Part shown: positions 53,247-62,400 of the stretch, one piece after another
Layout of the letters: every line of letters starts with the position of its first letter
Numbering within the stretch: the first letter of the stretch is position 1
DNA from: Scatosoma sp900555925
GTDB lineage: Bacteria > Bacillota > Clostridia > Christensenellales > Borkfalkiaceae
Assembly: GCA_959603585.1 (NCBI GenBank)
Contig: CAUGYD010000002.1
Coordinates: 186,001 to 250,000 of the forward strand
DNA length: 64,000 bases
Reading direction: 5' to 3'
The notes under the pieces: model-generated
Seen by the model: only the letters and a program-made list of their open reading frames with translations
Databases searched by the model: none
Told to the model about the DNA's origin: nothing
Position numbers and translations under genes: made by a program

Positions 53247-53820
53247 TTTTCTCTCTCCGCATGAGTGCGCGTATCCCCATAACCATGAGCGGCACGAGCA
53301 CGGCCTGTAAAATCAAACCGATAAAACCGCTCTGAATCTGCGACCAAACCACGGAAACCGTAAAGGGCGCAACGCTTTGGAAAATCGCCGTAAGGAGAAG
53401 GAATACCGCGCGGCCGCTTACCGACGCGAGCAATACTGCGGGAAATGCCATCCAGCCGTTTTCGGAAATTTTTGCAGAAAAAAGTCCGGAAACAGCGGCG
53501 AATACCGCGAGTTCTGCCGTCATGAACGGCAGACGGGCGGCCGCAGGCATCGCGCTCCCCATGGCCGATGTAACCGCAAAGCTGACGAGCGGAGAGAGAA
53601 TTCCAACGCCGAGTCCCCACCACGTGCCGAGCAGGCAGCCGCCCAGTAATACGGGCAGATACATGGGAAGCCATGTCATTCCGCCCGAAGGTCCCGCGGC
53701 GAGATGCACGAGCTGCGGCAACATTACCGCAAGAATAATAACACCTGCGGAAACCAAACTTTTGACCGTCAATCTGATTTTCAAAGAAATCCCTTTACGG
53801 GCAAGTATATTTTCTATCAT
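53239..53820 (-). CDS. ECF transporter S component-like membrane protein
   Basis: 193 residues, about six hydrophobic segments. LVHLAAGPSGGMTWLPMYLPVLLGGCLLGTWWG is characteristic of an ECF-type S component subfamily that is encoded next to DUF1893. Energy-coupling A, A' and T parts are not nearby, so a shared module elsewhere is assumed. The substrate is not known; in this redox context a cofactor or its precursor is possible. Confidence 0.82.
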   Translation of the reverse strand: MIENILARKGISLKIRLTVKSLVSAGVIILAVMLPQLVHLAAGPSGGMTWLPMYLPVLLGGCLLGTWWGLGVGILSPLVSFAVTSAMGSAMPAAARLPFMTAELAVFAAVSGLFSAKISENGWMAFPAVLLASVSGRAVFLLLTAIFQSVAPFTVSVVWSQIQSGFIGLILQAVLVPLMVMGIRALMRREKND

Positions 53821-53825
53821 AGTTT

Positions 53826-54953
53826 TTACTCCTTTCCATAAAATTCTTTTGCAGCTTTTTCAAGCTCTTTTCGAATAGAAATATGTTGCGGGCAGGCCTG
53901 TTCGCAGCGGCCGCATTTGATGCAATCCGTTGCGGCGGACTTTCCGTGTCCCGATACCAACCATTCTTCCTGATGCTTCGCCCGCGCCATATCCTCGTAT
54001 AAAGTAAGGCAGTTCAGAGCGGCGAATGTTCCGGAAATACCGATATTTTTCGGACAAACTTTCGCACAATAATTACATGTCGTGCAAGGAATCAACGGAA
54101 TTTTCCGAAGCGCTTCCTGCGCCAGAGAAAGCGTAGAGAGTTCTTCTTTCGTGAGGCAGGTGAAATCCTTCATGTGCGAGAGATTATCCCGCATTTGCGC
54201 CAAATCGCTCATGCCCGAAAGCACCGTGATGACCCCGTCGAGATTTGCGGCGAAGCGGATCGCCCAAGAGGCGGGCGACGAATCCGGTTCCGCGCGTTTG
54301 AGAATTTCCGTCACGGATGCGGGAGGAGACGCTAACATGCCGCCTTTGACGGGCTCCATAATAATGACGGGCTTTCCGTGTTTTCTCGCGACCTCATAAC
54401 AAGCGCGGGATTGTACGGCGGGATTTTCCCAATCGGCATAATTGATTTGCAGCTGCACGAATTCCATTTCGGGGTGAGCAGTCAAAATCGTTTCCAATTC
54501 CTCCGGCGTGGAATGGAAAGAAAAACCGACATGCTTGACGAGTCCTTCGCGCTTCTTTTCCCATACCCAAGACCAAAGGTCAAAATCGTCGAAATAATGC
54601 GTACGGCTTTCCCCGAGGTTGTGGAGCAGATAAAAATCGAAATATCCCGCTCCCGTTCGTTTTAACGAGGTATCGAATTGAGCAATCGCTTCTTCCCTCG
54701 TCTTACAGCCGATCCATGCGGCGTTTTTCGTTGCAAGCTGATAACGTTCGCGGGGGTATCTCTCGACGAGCGCCTCACGAATTGCATCTTCGCTGCCTGC
54801 ATAAGCCCAAGCGGTGTCGAAATATGTAAAACCTGCCTCTAAAAACAAATCGACCATTTCTTTCGTCTGCTCGATGTCGATTTTTCCGTCTTTCTGCGGT
54901 AAACGCATGAGTCCGAAGCCGAGTTTCTTTATTTCTTCTCCCAAATATCCCAT
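53826..54953 (-). CDS. Aldo/keto reductase with C-terminal [4Fe-4S] domain
   Basis: 375 residues. Barrel with the full catalytic tetrad: Asp46 and Tyr51 in FDTAWAYAGSE, Lys76 in LATKNAAW, His111 in FYLLHNLGE. The last ~80 residues carry two Cys clusters, CTTCNYCAKVCPKN and CIKCGRCEQACPQH, separated by a helical stretch, as in clostridial ferredoxin-like AKRs. Reduces an aldehyde or ketone with NAD(P)H; the clusters suggest electron exchange with ferredoxin or flavodoxin, the latter being encoded in the same operon. Confidence 0.92.
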   Translation of the reverse strand: MGYLGEEIKKLGFGLMRLPQKDGKIDIEQTKEMVDLFLEAGFTYFDTAWAYAGSEDAIREALVERYPRERYQLATKNAAWIGCKTREEAIAQFDTSLKRTGAGYFDFYLLHNLGESRTHYFDDFDLWSWVWEKKREGLVKHVGFSFHSTPEELETILTAHPEMEFVQLQINYADWENPAVQSRACYEVARKHGKPVIIMEPVKGGMLASPPASVTEILKRAEPDSSPASWAIRFAANLDGVITVLSGMSDLAQMRDNLSHMKDFTCLTKEELSTLSLAQEALRKIPLIPCTTCNYCAKVCPKNIGISGTFAALNCLTLYEDMARAKHQEEWLVSGHGKSAATDCIKCGRCEQACPQHISIRKELEKAAKEFYGKE

Positions 54954-54968
54954 ACTCTATAAATCTCC

Positions 54969-56072
54969 TTATTGTCTTTCTCGAAAATATGCGGCGATTT
55001 CCTTTATTCTGGACATCTGATCGACATGGAAAGGACAACGGCGGTTACAATGTCCGCACGCGATACAATCCGAAGCATTCTTTTCCAATTTTTTATAGTG
55101 ATCGGCCGCCAAAACGTCCCCTGCCCGTGCAAGGTCGTAATATTTATTTGCCATGCCTATATCGATCCCCGCAGGACAGGGCTGACAATGATTACAATAC
55201 ACGCATTTCCCGTCCGCTTCCTTCGGCGTGAATGAAGCGATAACCGAATAGTCCTTTTCTTGTTCGCCTGCCGAAAGATATCCGAGAATCCTTCTTAAAT
55301 CGCTTTCTCCGCGGACGCCCGGCAAAACCGTTAAAACTCCCGGTTTATCGAGCGCATAACGTATACACTGATACTCTGTAAGCGCTTTTCCGAAAGGAGA
55401 CGTTTTTTCCGAAAGAAGCTGTCCGCCCGAAAATGCTTTCATGACGGAAATTCCCACTCCCGCAGCTTCGCAGCGACGGTACAGCTTTTGGCGCTCCGCG
55501 CACGAACCTATTCCGTATTCGTCGCCGCGCTCGAAATCATAAGCGGGATTAATGCTGAACATCACCATGTCGAGCGCCATGCCGTCCAATACCTTTTGCA
55601 CCATCGAAGGAGAATGGGACGACATTCCGATATGTCTGAAGACGCCCTGTTCCTTCAAGCGTCCGATATAGCCGAGCGTTCCGCCGTCTTTGTATTTTTT
55701 CCAATCGGAAGCCTCGTCCATACAATGGATAAACGCATAGTCGATATAATCTGTTTTCAATTGTCGAAGCTGCCAATCCACGGAACGTTTTATTGTCTCC
55801 GCGTCCGTCGTCCAGCCGTAACTGCCCTTCGTATAATCGGCGCCGAAATGCAGCTGATACATGACGTTTTTGCGCACTCCTTCAAAGGCCTTTCCGAAAA
55901 CGGGAAAACACGAGGCGTCGCTCGTGGCGAGGTCGTAATAGTTGATTCCGTTCTCGTAGGCCAAATTCAGTGTTTTGATAAATTGCTTTTCTTCCGTTTG
56001 GGGAATAGCGCTCGTACCGAAGCCGATGACGCTTATTTTATCTCCCGTACGGCGATTGGTTCTGTATTCCAT
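54969..56072 (-). CDS. AKR-like protein with [4Fe-4S] domain and degenerate catalytic tetrad
   Basis: 367 residues from the ATG at 56072 (GGGAG eight bases before; 56099 lacks a site). NADPH-type barrel starts DKISVIGFGTSAIPQ. The catalytic Asp is present (YYDLATSDAS, Asp47), but the expected Tyr five residues on is Asp and the Lys of a usual xATK motif is replaced in MYQLHFGADY. The His in YAFIHCMDE is kept. C-terminal CVYCNHCQPCP and CIACGHCNRRCPFH form the clusters. Probably not an ordinary reductase; an electron-transfer or flavin-type reaction is a possibility. Confidence 0.85.
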   Translation of the reverse strand: MEYRTNRRTGDKISVIGFGTSAIPQTEEKQFIKTLNLAYENGINYYDLATSDASCFPVFGKAFEGVRKNVMYQLHFGADYTKGSYGWTTDAETIKRSVDWQLRQLKTDYIDYAFIHCMDEASDWKKYKDGGTLGYIGRLKEQGVFRHIGMSSHSPSMVQKVLDGMALDMVMFSINPAYDFERGDEYGIGSCAERQKLYRRCEAAGVGISVMKAFSGGQLLSEKTSPFGKALTEYQCIRYALDKPGVLTVLPGVRGESDLRRILGYLSAGEQEKDYSVIASFTPKEADGKCVYCNHCQPCPAGIDIGMANKYYDLARAGDVLAADHYKKLEKNASDCIACGHCNRRCPFHVDQMSRIKEIAAYFRERQ

Positions 56073-56102
56073 TTTCCGTCTCCCTGCGGAGTTCCGCACG
56101 CT

Positions 56103-56888
56103 TTATTTCTCAGCGTCGAGAGCGTCATAATCCGCCTGACTGACGCTTTCCAGCCACTCGTTTTCCGTATCCTCGCCCGGAACCTCGACGGAAAGATGTG
56201 AAAACCAACCGTCTTTGGCCGCTCCGTGCCAATGCTTTACCCCCGCGGGAATCGTAACGCAGTCGCCCGCGCGGAGTTTTCTTGCGGGCTTGCCCCATTC
56301 CTGATACCAGCCCTCTCCCTCCGTACAGAGCAATATTTGTCCGCCGCCGCTCTTTGCCTTATGAACGTGCCAATGATTGCGGCAACCGGGCTCGAAAGTG
56401 ACGTTGGAAATTCTGACACCGTTCAAAGCGAGCGGTGCAAGATAGCTGTTTCCGTCGAAATATTTCGCATACGCGGTATTCGGTTCCCCGATCGGGAAAA
56501 GAGATACGTTTGAAAATTCCTTCACGGAGGTCCCCTCCGACCAAATCTCTTTGGCGAGCCGAAATGCAGACCACGCCTTCGGCCAGCCGCTGTAAAAAGC
56601 AAGCTGCGTGAGAATTTCCGCTATTTCCGTCTTTGTCACGCCGTTTTCTTTCGCCTTTTTCAAGTGAAAAGAAAAGGAAGAATCGAAAATACCGCTCGTC
56701 AGTAACGCGGTGATCGTAATGATGCTGCGGTCGCGGGGCGAAAGTTTGTCCTCTCTCGACCAGACTTCTCCGAACAAAACCTCGTCGTTGAGGTGAGCAA
56801 ATTGCGGAGCAAAATCGCCGAGCGCGTCTTTCCCCGCCGTGACTTTCTTTTTGCCTGCCGTTTTATCCTTTGCCGTAACTTTATCCAT
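56103..56888 (-). CDS. Carboxymuconolactone decarboxylase-like protein fused to a cupin
   Basis: 261 residues. After a Lys-rich start, ~30-125 is a CMD/AhpD-like helical domain (LSPRDRSIITITALLTSG, FHLKKAKENGVTKTEI, AFYSGWPKAWSAFRL) that lacks the CxxC of peroxidase-type members. ~150-250 is a cupin: HWHVHKAKSGGGQILLCTEG with His ligands, and PAGVKHWHGAAKDGW. Fusions like this are common in clostridial redox operons next to flavodoxin and AKRs; the reaction is unknown. Confidence 0.88.
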   Translation of the reverse strand: MDKVTAKDKTAGKKKVTAGKDALGDFAPQFAHLNDEVLFGEVWSREDKLSPRDRSIITITALLTSGIFDSSFSFHLKKAKENGVTKTEIAEILTQLAFYSGWPKAWSAFRLAKEIWSEGTSVKEFSNVSLFPIGEPNTAYAKYFDGNSYLAPLALNGVRISNVTFEPGCRNHWHVHKAKSGGGQILLCTEGEGWYQEWGKPARKLRAGDCVTIPAGVKHWHGAAKDGWFSHLSVEVPGEDTENEWLESVSQADYDALDAEK

Positions 56889-56921
56889 AGGCTTTTCTCC
56901 TTTCTCAAAGCGGAATTTGTT

Positions 56922-57401
56922 TTATTTCGAAAAACCCTTTACCCAAGTTTCGATTTCTTTTTCGGTCGCATCGGAGGAAAAGCGTTTTCCCTCCTTCAAA
57001 ATCGCACCCCTACAAGAATTTTTCAATTCTGCGTTCGTACCGCCCATGCCGCTGCTGCCGCTCGTCGCAAACGGAATGATCGTCTTTCCGCTCAAATCGT
57101 AACTTTCCAAAAACGTATTGACGATCGTCGGAGCGACGTACCACCAAATGGGGAATCCGAGATAAATCGTGTCATAATCCGACATGTTTTCCGCCTTGCC
57201 CGAAATTTCGGGACGGAAAGATTTATTTTTCATTTCCACGCTGGAACGGCTTTTATCGTTCGTCCAATCCAGATCCGCGGCCGTATAGGGCTTGGCGGGA
57301 ACGATTTCGTATAAATCGCCGTTTACGACTTTCGCAACTTTCTCCGCAAGGCGCGCGGTCACTCCGCTCGCCGAAAAGTATGCAACCAATGTTTTACTCA
57401 T
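56922..57401 (-). CDS. Flavodoxin family protein
   Basis: 159 residues. FMN phosphate loop FSASGVTARLAEKV at about 10-23, LGFPIWWYVAPTIVNTFLE for the isoalloxazine loop, and FATSGSSGMGGTNAEL. A short-chain electron carrier that could serve the iron-sulfur AKRs or the alcohol dehydrogenase. 33 bases before the CMD-cupin gene and 13 after the alcohol dehydrogenase. Confidence 0.9.
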   Translation of the reverse strand: MSKTLVAYFSASGVTARLAEKVAKVVNGDLYEIVPAKPYTAADLDWTNDKSRSSVEMKNKSFRPEISGKAENMSDYDTIYLGFPIWWYVAPTIVNTFLESYDLSGKTIIPFATSGSSGMGGTNAELKNSCRGAILKEGKRFSSDATEKEIETWVKGFSK

Positions 57402-57414
57402 ATAAAAGCCTCCT

Positions 57415-58581
57415 TTAATAGCTCTCTTTCAAAATTTGTACCGCTTCCGCTTTGGTGAGAACTTTGTATCCCCCTTCCATAATCAGGGTGCTGTCCGCAA
57501 TCGCGTCGAACATGTCCTCTTTTACGCCGAGTTCGCGAAGCTGCATGACGAGCCCGATTTTCTTCATCCATGTTTCCATTTTGTCCAGCCCCTCGGCTGC
57601 GATTTCCGCATCCGTCTTTCCGTCGGGAACGACGTCCCATACGTTGACGGCATACCGTTTGAATTTTTTCAGTCCGTAGGGCAGAATATAGCGATAATAC
57701 GGAAGCGAAACCGCCGCGAGCGTCATGCCGTGCGTGGCGTCCGTATGCGCCGACACCGCCTGCCCGAGCATGTGAACTTCCCAATCGGTGGACTTCCCCT
57801 GAGCGATGAGCGTGTTCAGCGCCCATGTCGCCGTCCACATGATATTGCTTCTGGCTTCGTAGTCTCGGGGATTTTTTACGGCGATTTCCGCACTGTGAAT
57901 GAGCGAACGAAGCAACCCCTCCGCGATATAGTCGGACGTATTGTCGTCCTCACCCGAAAAATATTGTTCGAGAATGTGGGACATGATATCGTAAATTCCC
58001 GATTTCATCTGATATTCGGGAACGGTAAAGGTAAATTCGGGATTGAGAACGGCAAATTTCGGAAATACTTCCTCCCCGAATACGTGTCCGATTTTCAGCT
58101 TTTCCGCGTAATTGGTAATGACCGCTCCGCCGTTCATTTCGCTGCCCGTTCCGACCATCGTCAATACGCAGCCGACGGGTACGATACGGCAGGAAGGCTC
58201 CTCGAAACGGATATAGTATTTCTGCCACGGGTCCTCTTCGCAATAGGCCGAAACGGAGACCGCTTTCGCGTAATCGCAGGTCGAACCGCCGCCGACCGCC
58301 AAAATCAAATCGATATTGTTTTCCCTCACGATTTTACATCCCTCGTACAGCTTTTCCACCGTGGGATTGGGCATTACCCCTCCGTCCTCGAAAATATTTT
58401 TTCCGCACGCTTTCAAAATAGCGACAACTTTATCGTAAATGCCGTTTTTCTTTATGGAACCGCCCCCATAAGAGAGCATTACGTTTTTTCCGAACTTTTC
58501 AAGTTCTCCTTTGAGCATGTTCAACGAATCTTTTCCGAAATGCAGCTTCGTCGGATTGCAATAAGTGAAATTTCCTAACAT
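57415..58581 (-). CDS. Iron-containing alcohol dehydrogenase (YqhD/butanol dehydrogenase type)
   Basis: 388 residues. NAD(P) loop LAVGGGSTCDYAKAVS, metal site IYDIMSHILEQYF and HMLGQAVSAHTDATHGMTLAAV with the iron-binding His residues and Asp. It would reduce aldehydes to alcohols with NAD(P)H. First structural gene after tetR (66-base gap). Confidence 0.93.
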   Translation of the reverse strand: MLGNFTYCNPTKLHFGKDSLNMLKGELEKFGKNVMLSYGGGSIKKNGIYDKVVAILKACGKNIFEDGGVMPNPTVEKLYEGCKIVRENNIDLILAVGGGSTCDYAKAVSVSAYCEEDPWQKYYIRFEEPSCRIVPVGCVLTMVGTGSEMNGGAVITNYAEKLKIGHVFGEEVFPKFAVLNPEFTFTVPEYQMKSGIYDIMSHILEQYFSGEDDNTSDYIAEGLLRSLIHSAEIAVKNPRDYEARSNIMWTATWALNTLIAQGKSTDWEVHMLGQAVSAHTDATHGMTLAAVSLPYYRYILPYGLKKFKRYAVNVWDVVPDGKTDAEIAAEGLDKMETWMKKIGLVMQLRELGVKEDMFDAIADSTLIMEGGYKVLTKAEAVQILKESY

Positions 58582-58647
58582 ATCTCCGTCTCCTTAATTT
58601 TATTTTTGCCGAAAGGATACTCTTTCGGTCATTTCCGCCTTAATACC

Positions 58648-59265
58648 TTAACGCTTTAATAATTTTTCAAGCGCGCGATACGCGATTTCGTAAATGTCGA
58701 TATGCACATACTCCACCTTCGCGTTTTTCATCGCACATTTCTGCTTTTCCGTCGCGGACGTATAGGGATATATCCCGTGAATGAACGGAAAAAACGAATA
58801 AATAAACCGCTTTTGTTCCCCGTCGTCCATGTCGGGAAAAAATCTTTTCAGACACTCCCGCACCAACGCCATGGATCTGCCGAAAGAAACTTTGAAGTCC
58901 GTTAAACATTCCAGACGGCTGTTCTCCTCGATGTCGTACATGTTCATGGACAACAACTTCAACATGTTCGGCCTCGCCTCCAAAGAACGGGCCAAAAGCT
59001 CGGCAAGCTCCGCCCTTTCGTCCTTACACGCCGCGATTTCCGCAAGACTCTCGCACCAGCAGTCATATTCCCGCTTCAAAAGCGCCAGAAAAATTTCTTC
59101 CTTCGTTTCAAAATAATTGTAAATCGATGTCCGCGTAAACGACGTTTCCCGCCCGATCTCCTTTATCGTGATCTCCTTAAACCTCATCGTCCGATAAAGT
59201 TTTTCACAAGCGTTGATGATTTCTTCCCGACGAGCCGCCGTCAGCTCCTCCGATCCTTTCGGCAT
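58648..59265 (-). CDS. TetR/AcrR-family regulator of the redox operon
   Basis: 205 residues. HTH in the N terminus: ITIKEIGRETSFTRTSIYNYFETKEEIFLALL. The rest is a helical ligand-binding domain. Two palindromes around its own promoter are probable operators, so it represses itself and, by read-through, the eight-gene unit to 52836. A stress signal such as an aldehyde or quinone would release it; the ligand is inferred from the downstream enzymes. Confidence 0.9.
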   Translation of the reverse strand: MPKGSEELTAARREEIINACEKLYRTMRFKEITIKEIGRETSFTRTSIYNYFETKEEIFLALLKREYDCWCESLAEIAACKDERAELAELLARSLEARPNMLKLLSMNMYDIEENSRLECLTDFKVSFGRSMALVRECLKRFFPDMDDGEQKRFIYSFFPFIHGIYPYTSATEKQKCAMKNAKVEYVHIDIYEIAYRALEKLLKR

Positions 59266-59289
59266 TTCTTCCTCTCAAAAAATCTATTC

Positions 59290-59302
59290 TGACGTCATGT
59301 CA
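59290..59302. promoter_or_regulatory. TetR-type operator, distal copy
   Basis: TGACGTCATGTCA, a 13-base near-palindrome sharing TGAC/GTCA arms with the copy at 59326-59338, centres 36 bases apart. It lies just downstream of the -10. Confidence 0.65.
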
Positions 59303-59310
59303 GTATCTAT

Positions 59311-59339
59311 ATTTTACCACTGTTCTGACACCGTGTCAA
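59311..59339 (-). promoter_or_regulatory. Promoter of the tetR/redox operon
   Basis: On the minus strand TTGACA (59339-59334), 17 bases, TAAAAT (59316-59311). The -35 lies inside one operator and the other operator lies after the start, a typical double-operator repression layout. Confidence 0.75.
59326..59338. promoter_or_regulatory. TetR-type operator, proximal copy
   Basis: TGACACCGTGTCA, a perfect 6+6 palindrome around one base, covering the -35 hexamer of the redox operon promoter. Confidence 0.7.
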
Positions 59340-59390
59340 GTATTTCAAAAAAATTTTTTGTGACTGTTTTGTGAAAATTTTTTCTCGCAA

Positions 59391-59428
59391 TAAAAAAACA
59401 GCCGAACCGCAAAAGACGGCCCGACTGT
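59391..59428 (-). terminator. Terminator of the giant surface-protein gene
   Basis: 12-base stem (ACAGTCGGGCCG with CGGTTCGGCTGT, including G-T pairs), loop TCTTTTG, followed on the minus strand by TTTTTTTA. 26 bases past the stop. Confidence 0.85.
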
Positions 59429-59454
59429 ATGGGGAGAAGCATAATTAATTGGTT

Positions 59455-62400
59455 TTAGGAAAGTTTTTTCGACCACAATACCGCGCCCGCGGCAGGATAT
59501 TGCAGATTGCGCGCTTCGAGCAGGGAAACGGTATACCCGTTCAATCCGCTTACATCTATGGTTGTGACGCTTGTTGCGGAACAATAAATTCCCGTGGTCG
59601 TGACGATGACGTCTGCGCTCCCGCCGAATATGCCGATAATCTTCGATTTATCATCTTCGCTGATTGCGCGGCCGTCGTTCGTCGTGATCGCCCAAACGTC
59701 CGTAAGACCTTCGTGACGGTAATCAGTTACGTTCGTCAAAGCCGTTCCGACGTTATAAGTAAGCTGTGTTCCGTTTTCCTTAACCGAACGGGAAACGACG
59801 GGATATAACGTCAGTTTTCCCTCACAAGAGCCGCTCTTTTCGGGGGATTTGACAGGATTTTCTTTGAGATAGTCCCCGTATTCCGTCACTGTGGACTTAT
59901 AACTATATCTCTCAACGGAAAACGTCAGTTGCGTTCCGACGGATTCCGCATTGAAATTCTTCTCGTTATTCGGGAGCGTGACGACCAAACGGAAACGTTC
60001 CGCTTTTGCCCCCGCGCGAATATCCGCGGAGAATACATTTCCGACCTGCATGGAAGAGAAGTCATATACCGAAACGGAATCGGACTTTTTGGATAAAATC
60101 AAATTTCCCGACCAAACGAAAGCGCCGTCTTGATAATAATACAGTCTCAAAGATGTATTTTCGGGCAAAACCGTTCCGAAGCCGAACGTCACTTTCTCAT
60201 TCGGAGTGCCGCCGTTGCCGTAATTGACATAATATTCGAGGGAGAAAATTCCGTCCTCATACATCTGATCCCCGTCGTAATACGTGGCGTCTCCGATGGA
60301 AAGCTCCAAAGAATCGGCATAAATTACCAGATAAATGATACCGTCCGAATCTTTCAAGCCCTCTGCCGAGAGAATCCACATATTTTCCTTATCGCCGGAA
60401 ATACAGTATTGCGTGACCTTGACGAAATTTCCGTTCTTACGGACAAAGACATCGAAATTCGGATCCCCGCCCCAACCTTCGGGAAGGGAAACGATAAAAG
60501 CAAAGCCGTTTTTATCGTCGATCGGAACGAGTCCTTCCTGCACGAGCGGGGTATCGAGCCCCGATTCCACTTCCACGCCCTCGGGAGCTTCGACAACTAC
60601 GTTATACGTCCAACGGGCATAAAACATCATTGCGCCGTTGACGATCGTGGTATCCGTCTCCGTAAGCATGTCGGCAAAAGACTTTCCGTAACCCTGCAAA
60701 GAATTGGCATTGTTTGTAAGATAAAATCCGCGCAAATCGAAGCCGTCGCGGGAGAGAGCTTCTATCCAGCTTTGTAAAGCGGAAAGTTCGGAAGTACCGT
60801 CCAAATCTTTGATATAGCTGCCCGCTTCCACCGTCAAAGTATAGTAACCGTCCGTTCCTTCGTTACTATCTCCTCCTTCCGTCGAAAATGCCAAGGTGTA
60901 AACTTTCGGAAATGAAGCACTTATCGTAATGTCATTCGATAAAACGCCCATTAAATCGCCCGGAAGCGTAAACGCATAAGCGCCCGTCGGGGAATCAAAC
61001 GTATAAACGATTGAATACTCTTTATCCGCGTAAGAAATACTAAGACTGCCTATGTCTTCCTTTCCGGGAATATATTCGCCGCTGAGGAAAGAAAATTTTA
61101 CCGTCGGCTGTAATCCGTAGCCAGGTTGGGGAGTCAACGTAAATTTGTAATCGCTTCCCGTAACGGCTTTTCGGTCGGAAGAAACGTTTGCGCCCGTTAA
61201 GCCGTAACGGACTTCAATTTCATTTCGGACAGTTATAAATACGGATTCTTTTAATGAGCCGTCTAAAAGAGAACAAATAATTTCATACGTCTTTTGACCG
61301 TCACCGGCTGCATCTTCGGGTATGAAGACCATACCGTTAGACTTAACTATATTTTGATAATCGCTATCCCCAGGGGCATAAAAAATGACGTCTGTCCGAA
61401 AAGAATTTCCGGGATATTTATACATTACAGTCGCTTCAAAACGAACCGCATCTCCCGGCGAAAATATATAACTGTTTTCACCGGTTGTTCCGAGCGCGGG
61501 GGTGTCGTCGCCGACAGTCACAATGATTTCCATCGGCTCATTGGCAATAAATTCCATAACGAGATTATAATTTTCGCCGCCGACGGTATATTGCACAACG
61601 ATAATAATATCTTCGTCCAATGTGGCATAAGGCACGGCCTTTCCTTCCGACTGTTCACCTATTTCACCGATAAACTGTAAATTAACTTGACTATTAAAAT
61701 AGGACGGCTGAACGGGAGAACCCAAATTTTCTAAAATTTCGGTCAGTCTACCATTGTGATCCGTTGAAGCAATCCCGAAAGGGTCAACGGCATATATATT
61801 CGCTTTGGAAGGAAATACGCCTCCGTTTGCAGGCTCAAAAGTGACGCTTTGAGAGGTACTCGCGTCTCCTACATTGACGCGCACATATTGAGCATTAGTG
61901 CCTTCACCGACGTATGCGAAAAAATTTTTTCCGTCAGATTTAACGGAAAGTCCGAATTCCGTCGTTCCTACGCCGCCGTTGACCGTTATGGGATAAGAGC
62001 ACAAGGAATAACGCGCGCCATTGGCGGTAACGACCACGCTCGCATAGACGACGCCGTTTCCGTTTTGAGCCGTAACTTCATGTCCCGAAAGGCTTAAAAT
62101 CCCCTCTGAATTCTTTCCAAGTTCGATTGTGGCGGAAGATAAATCCAGATGAGAAAATATCGCATCCTTTCCTCCCGTGGAAAGATTATGAGAATTTGTC
62201 AAAGTATTTCCGTTTTCAATCAATGCAATATAGGTAGCGGGAATGTCTTCAATCTTTTTTTGACCTCCTAAAGGTCCTGCTTCTATCAAACGTTGTTTTA
62301 TCGGTTTTCCCCCAACTGATGCTAACGCATACACTTTTGAGGAATCATCAAAATCTAAAAAGGCGTTTTCCGCAACAAAATAATTGTTACTGAAATTATT

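Noticed and set aside
57436..58578. 380-codon plus-strand frame
   Set aside because: Mirror of the iron alcohol dehydrogenase gene, which has all its metal and nucleotide motifs; the mirror frame has none.
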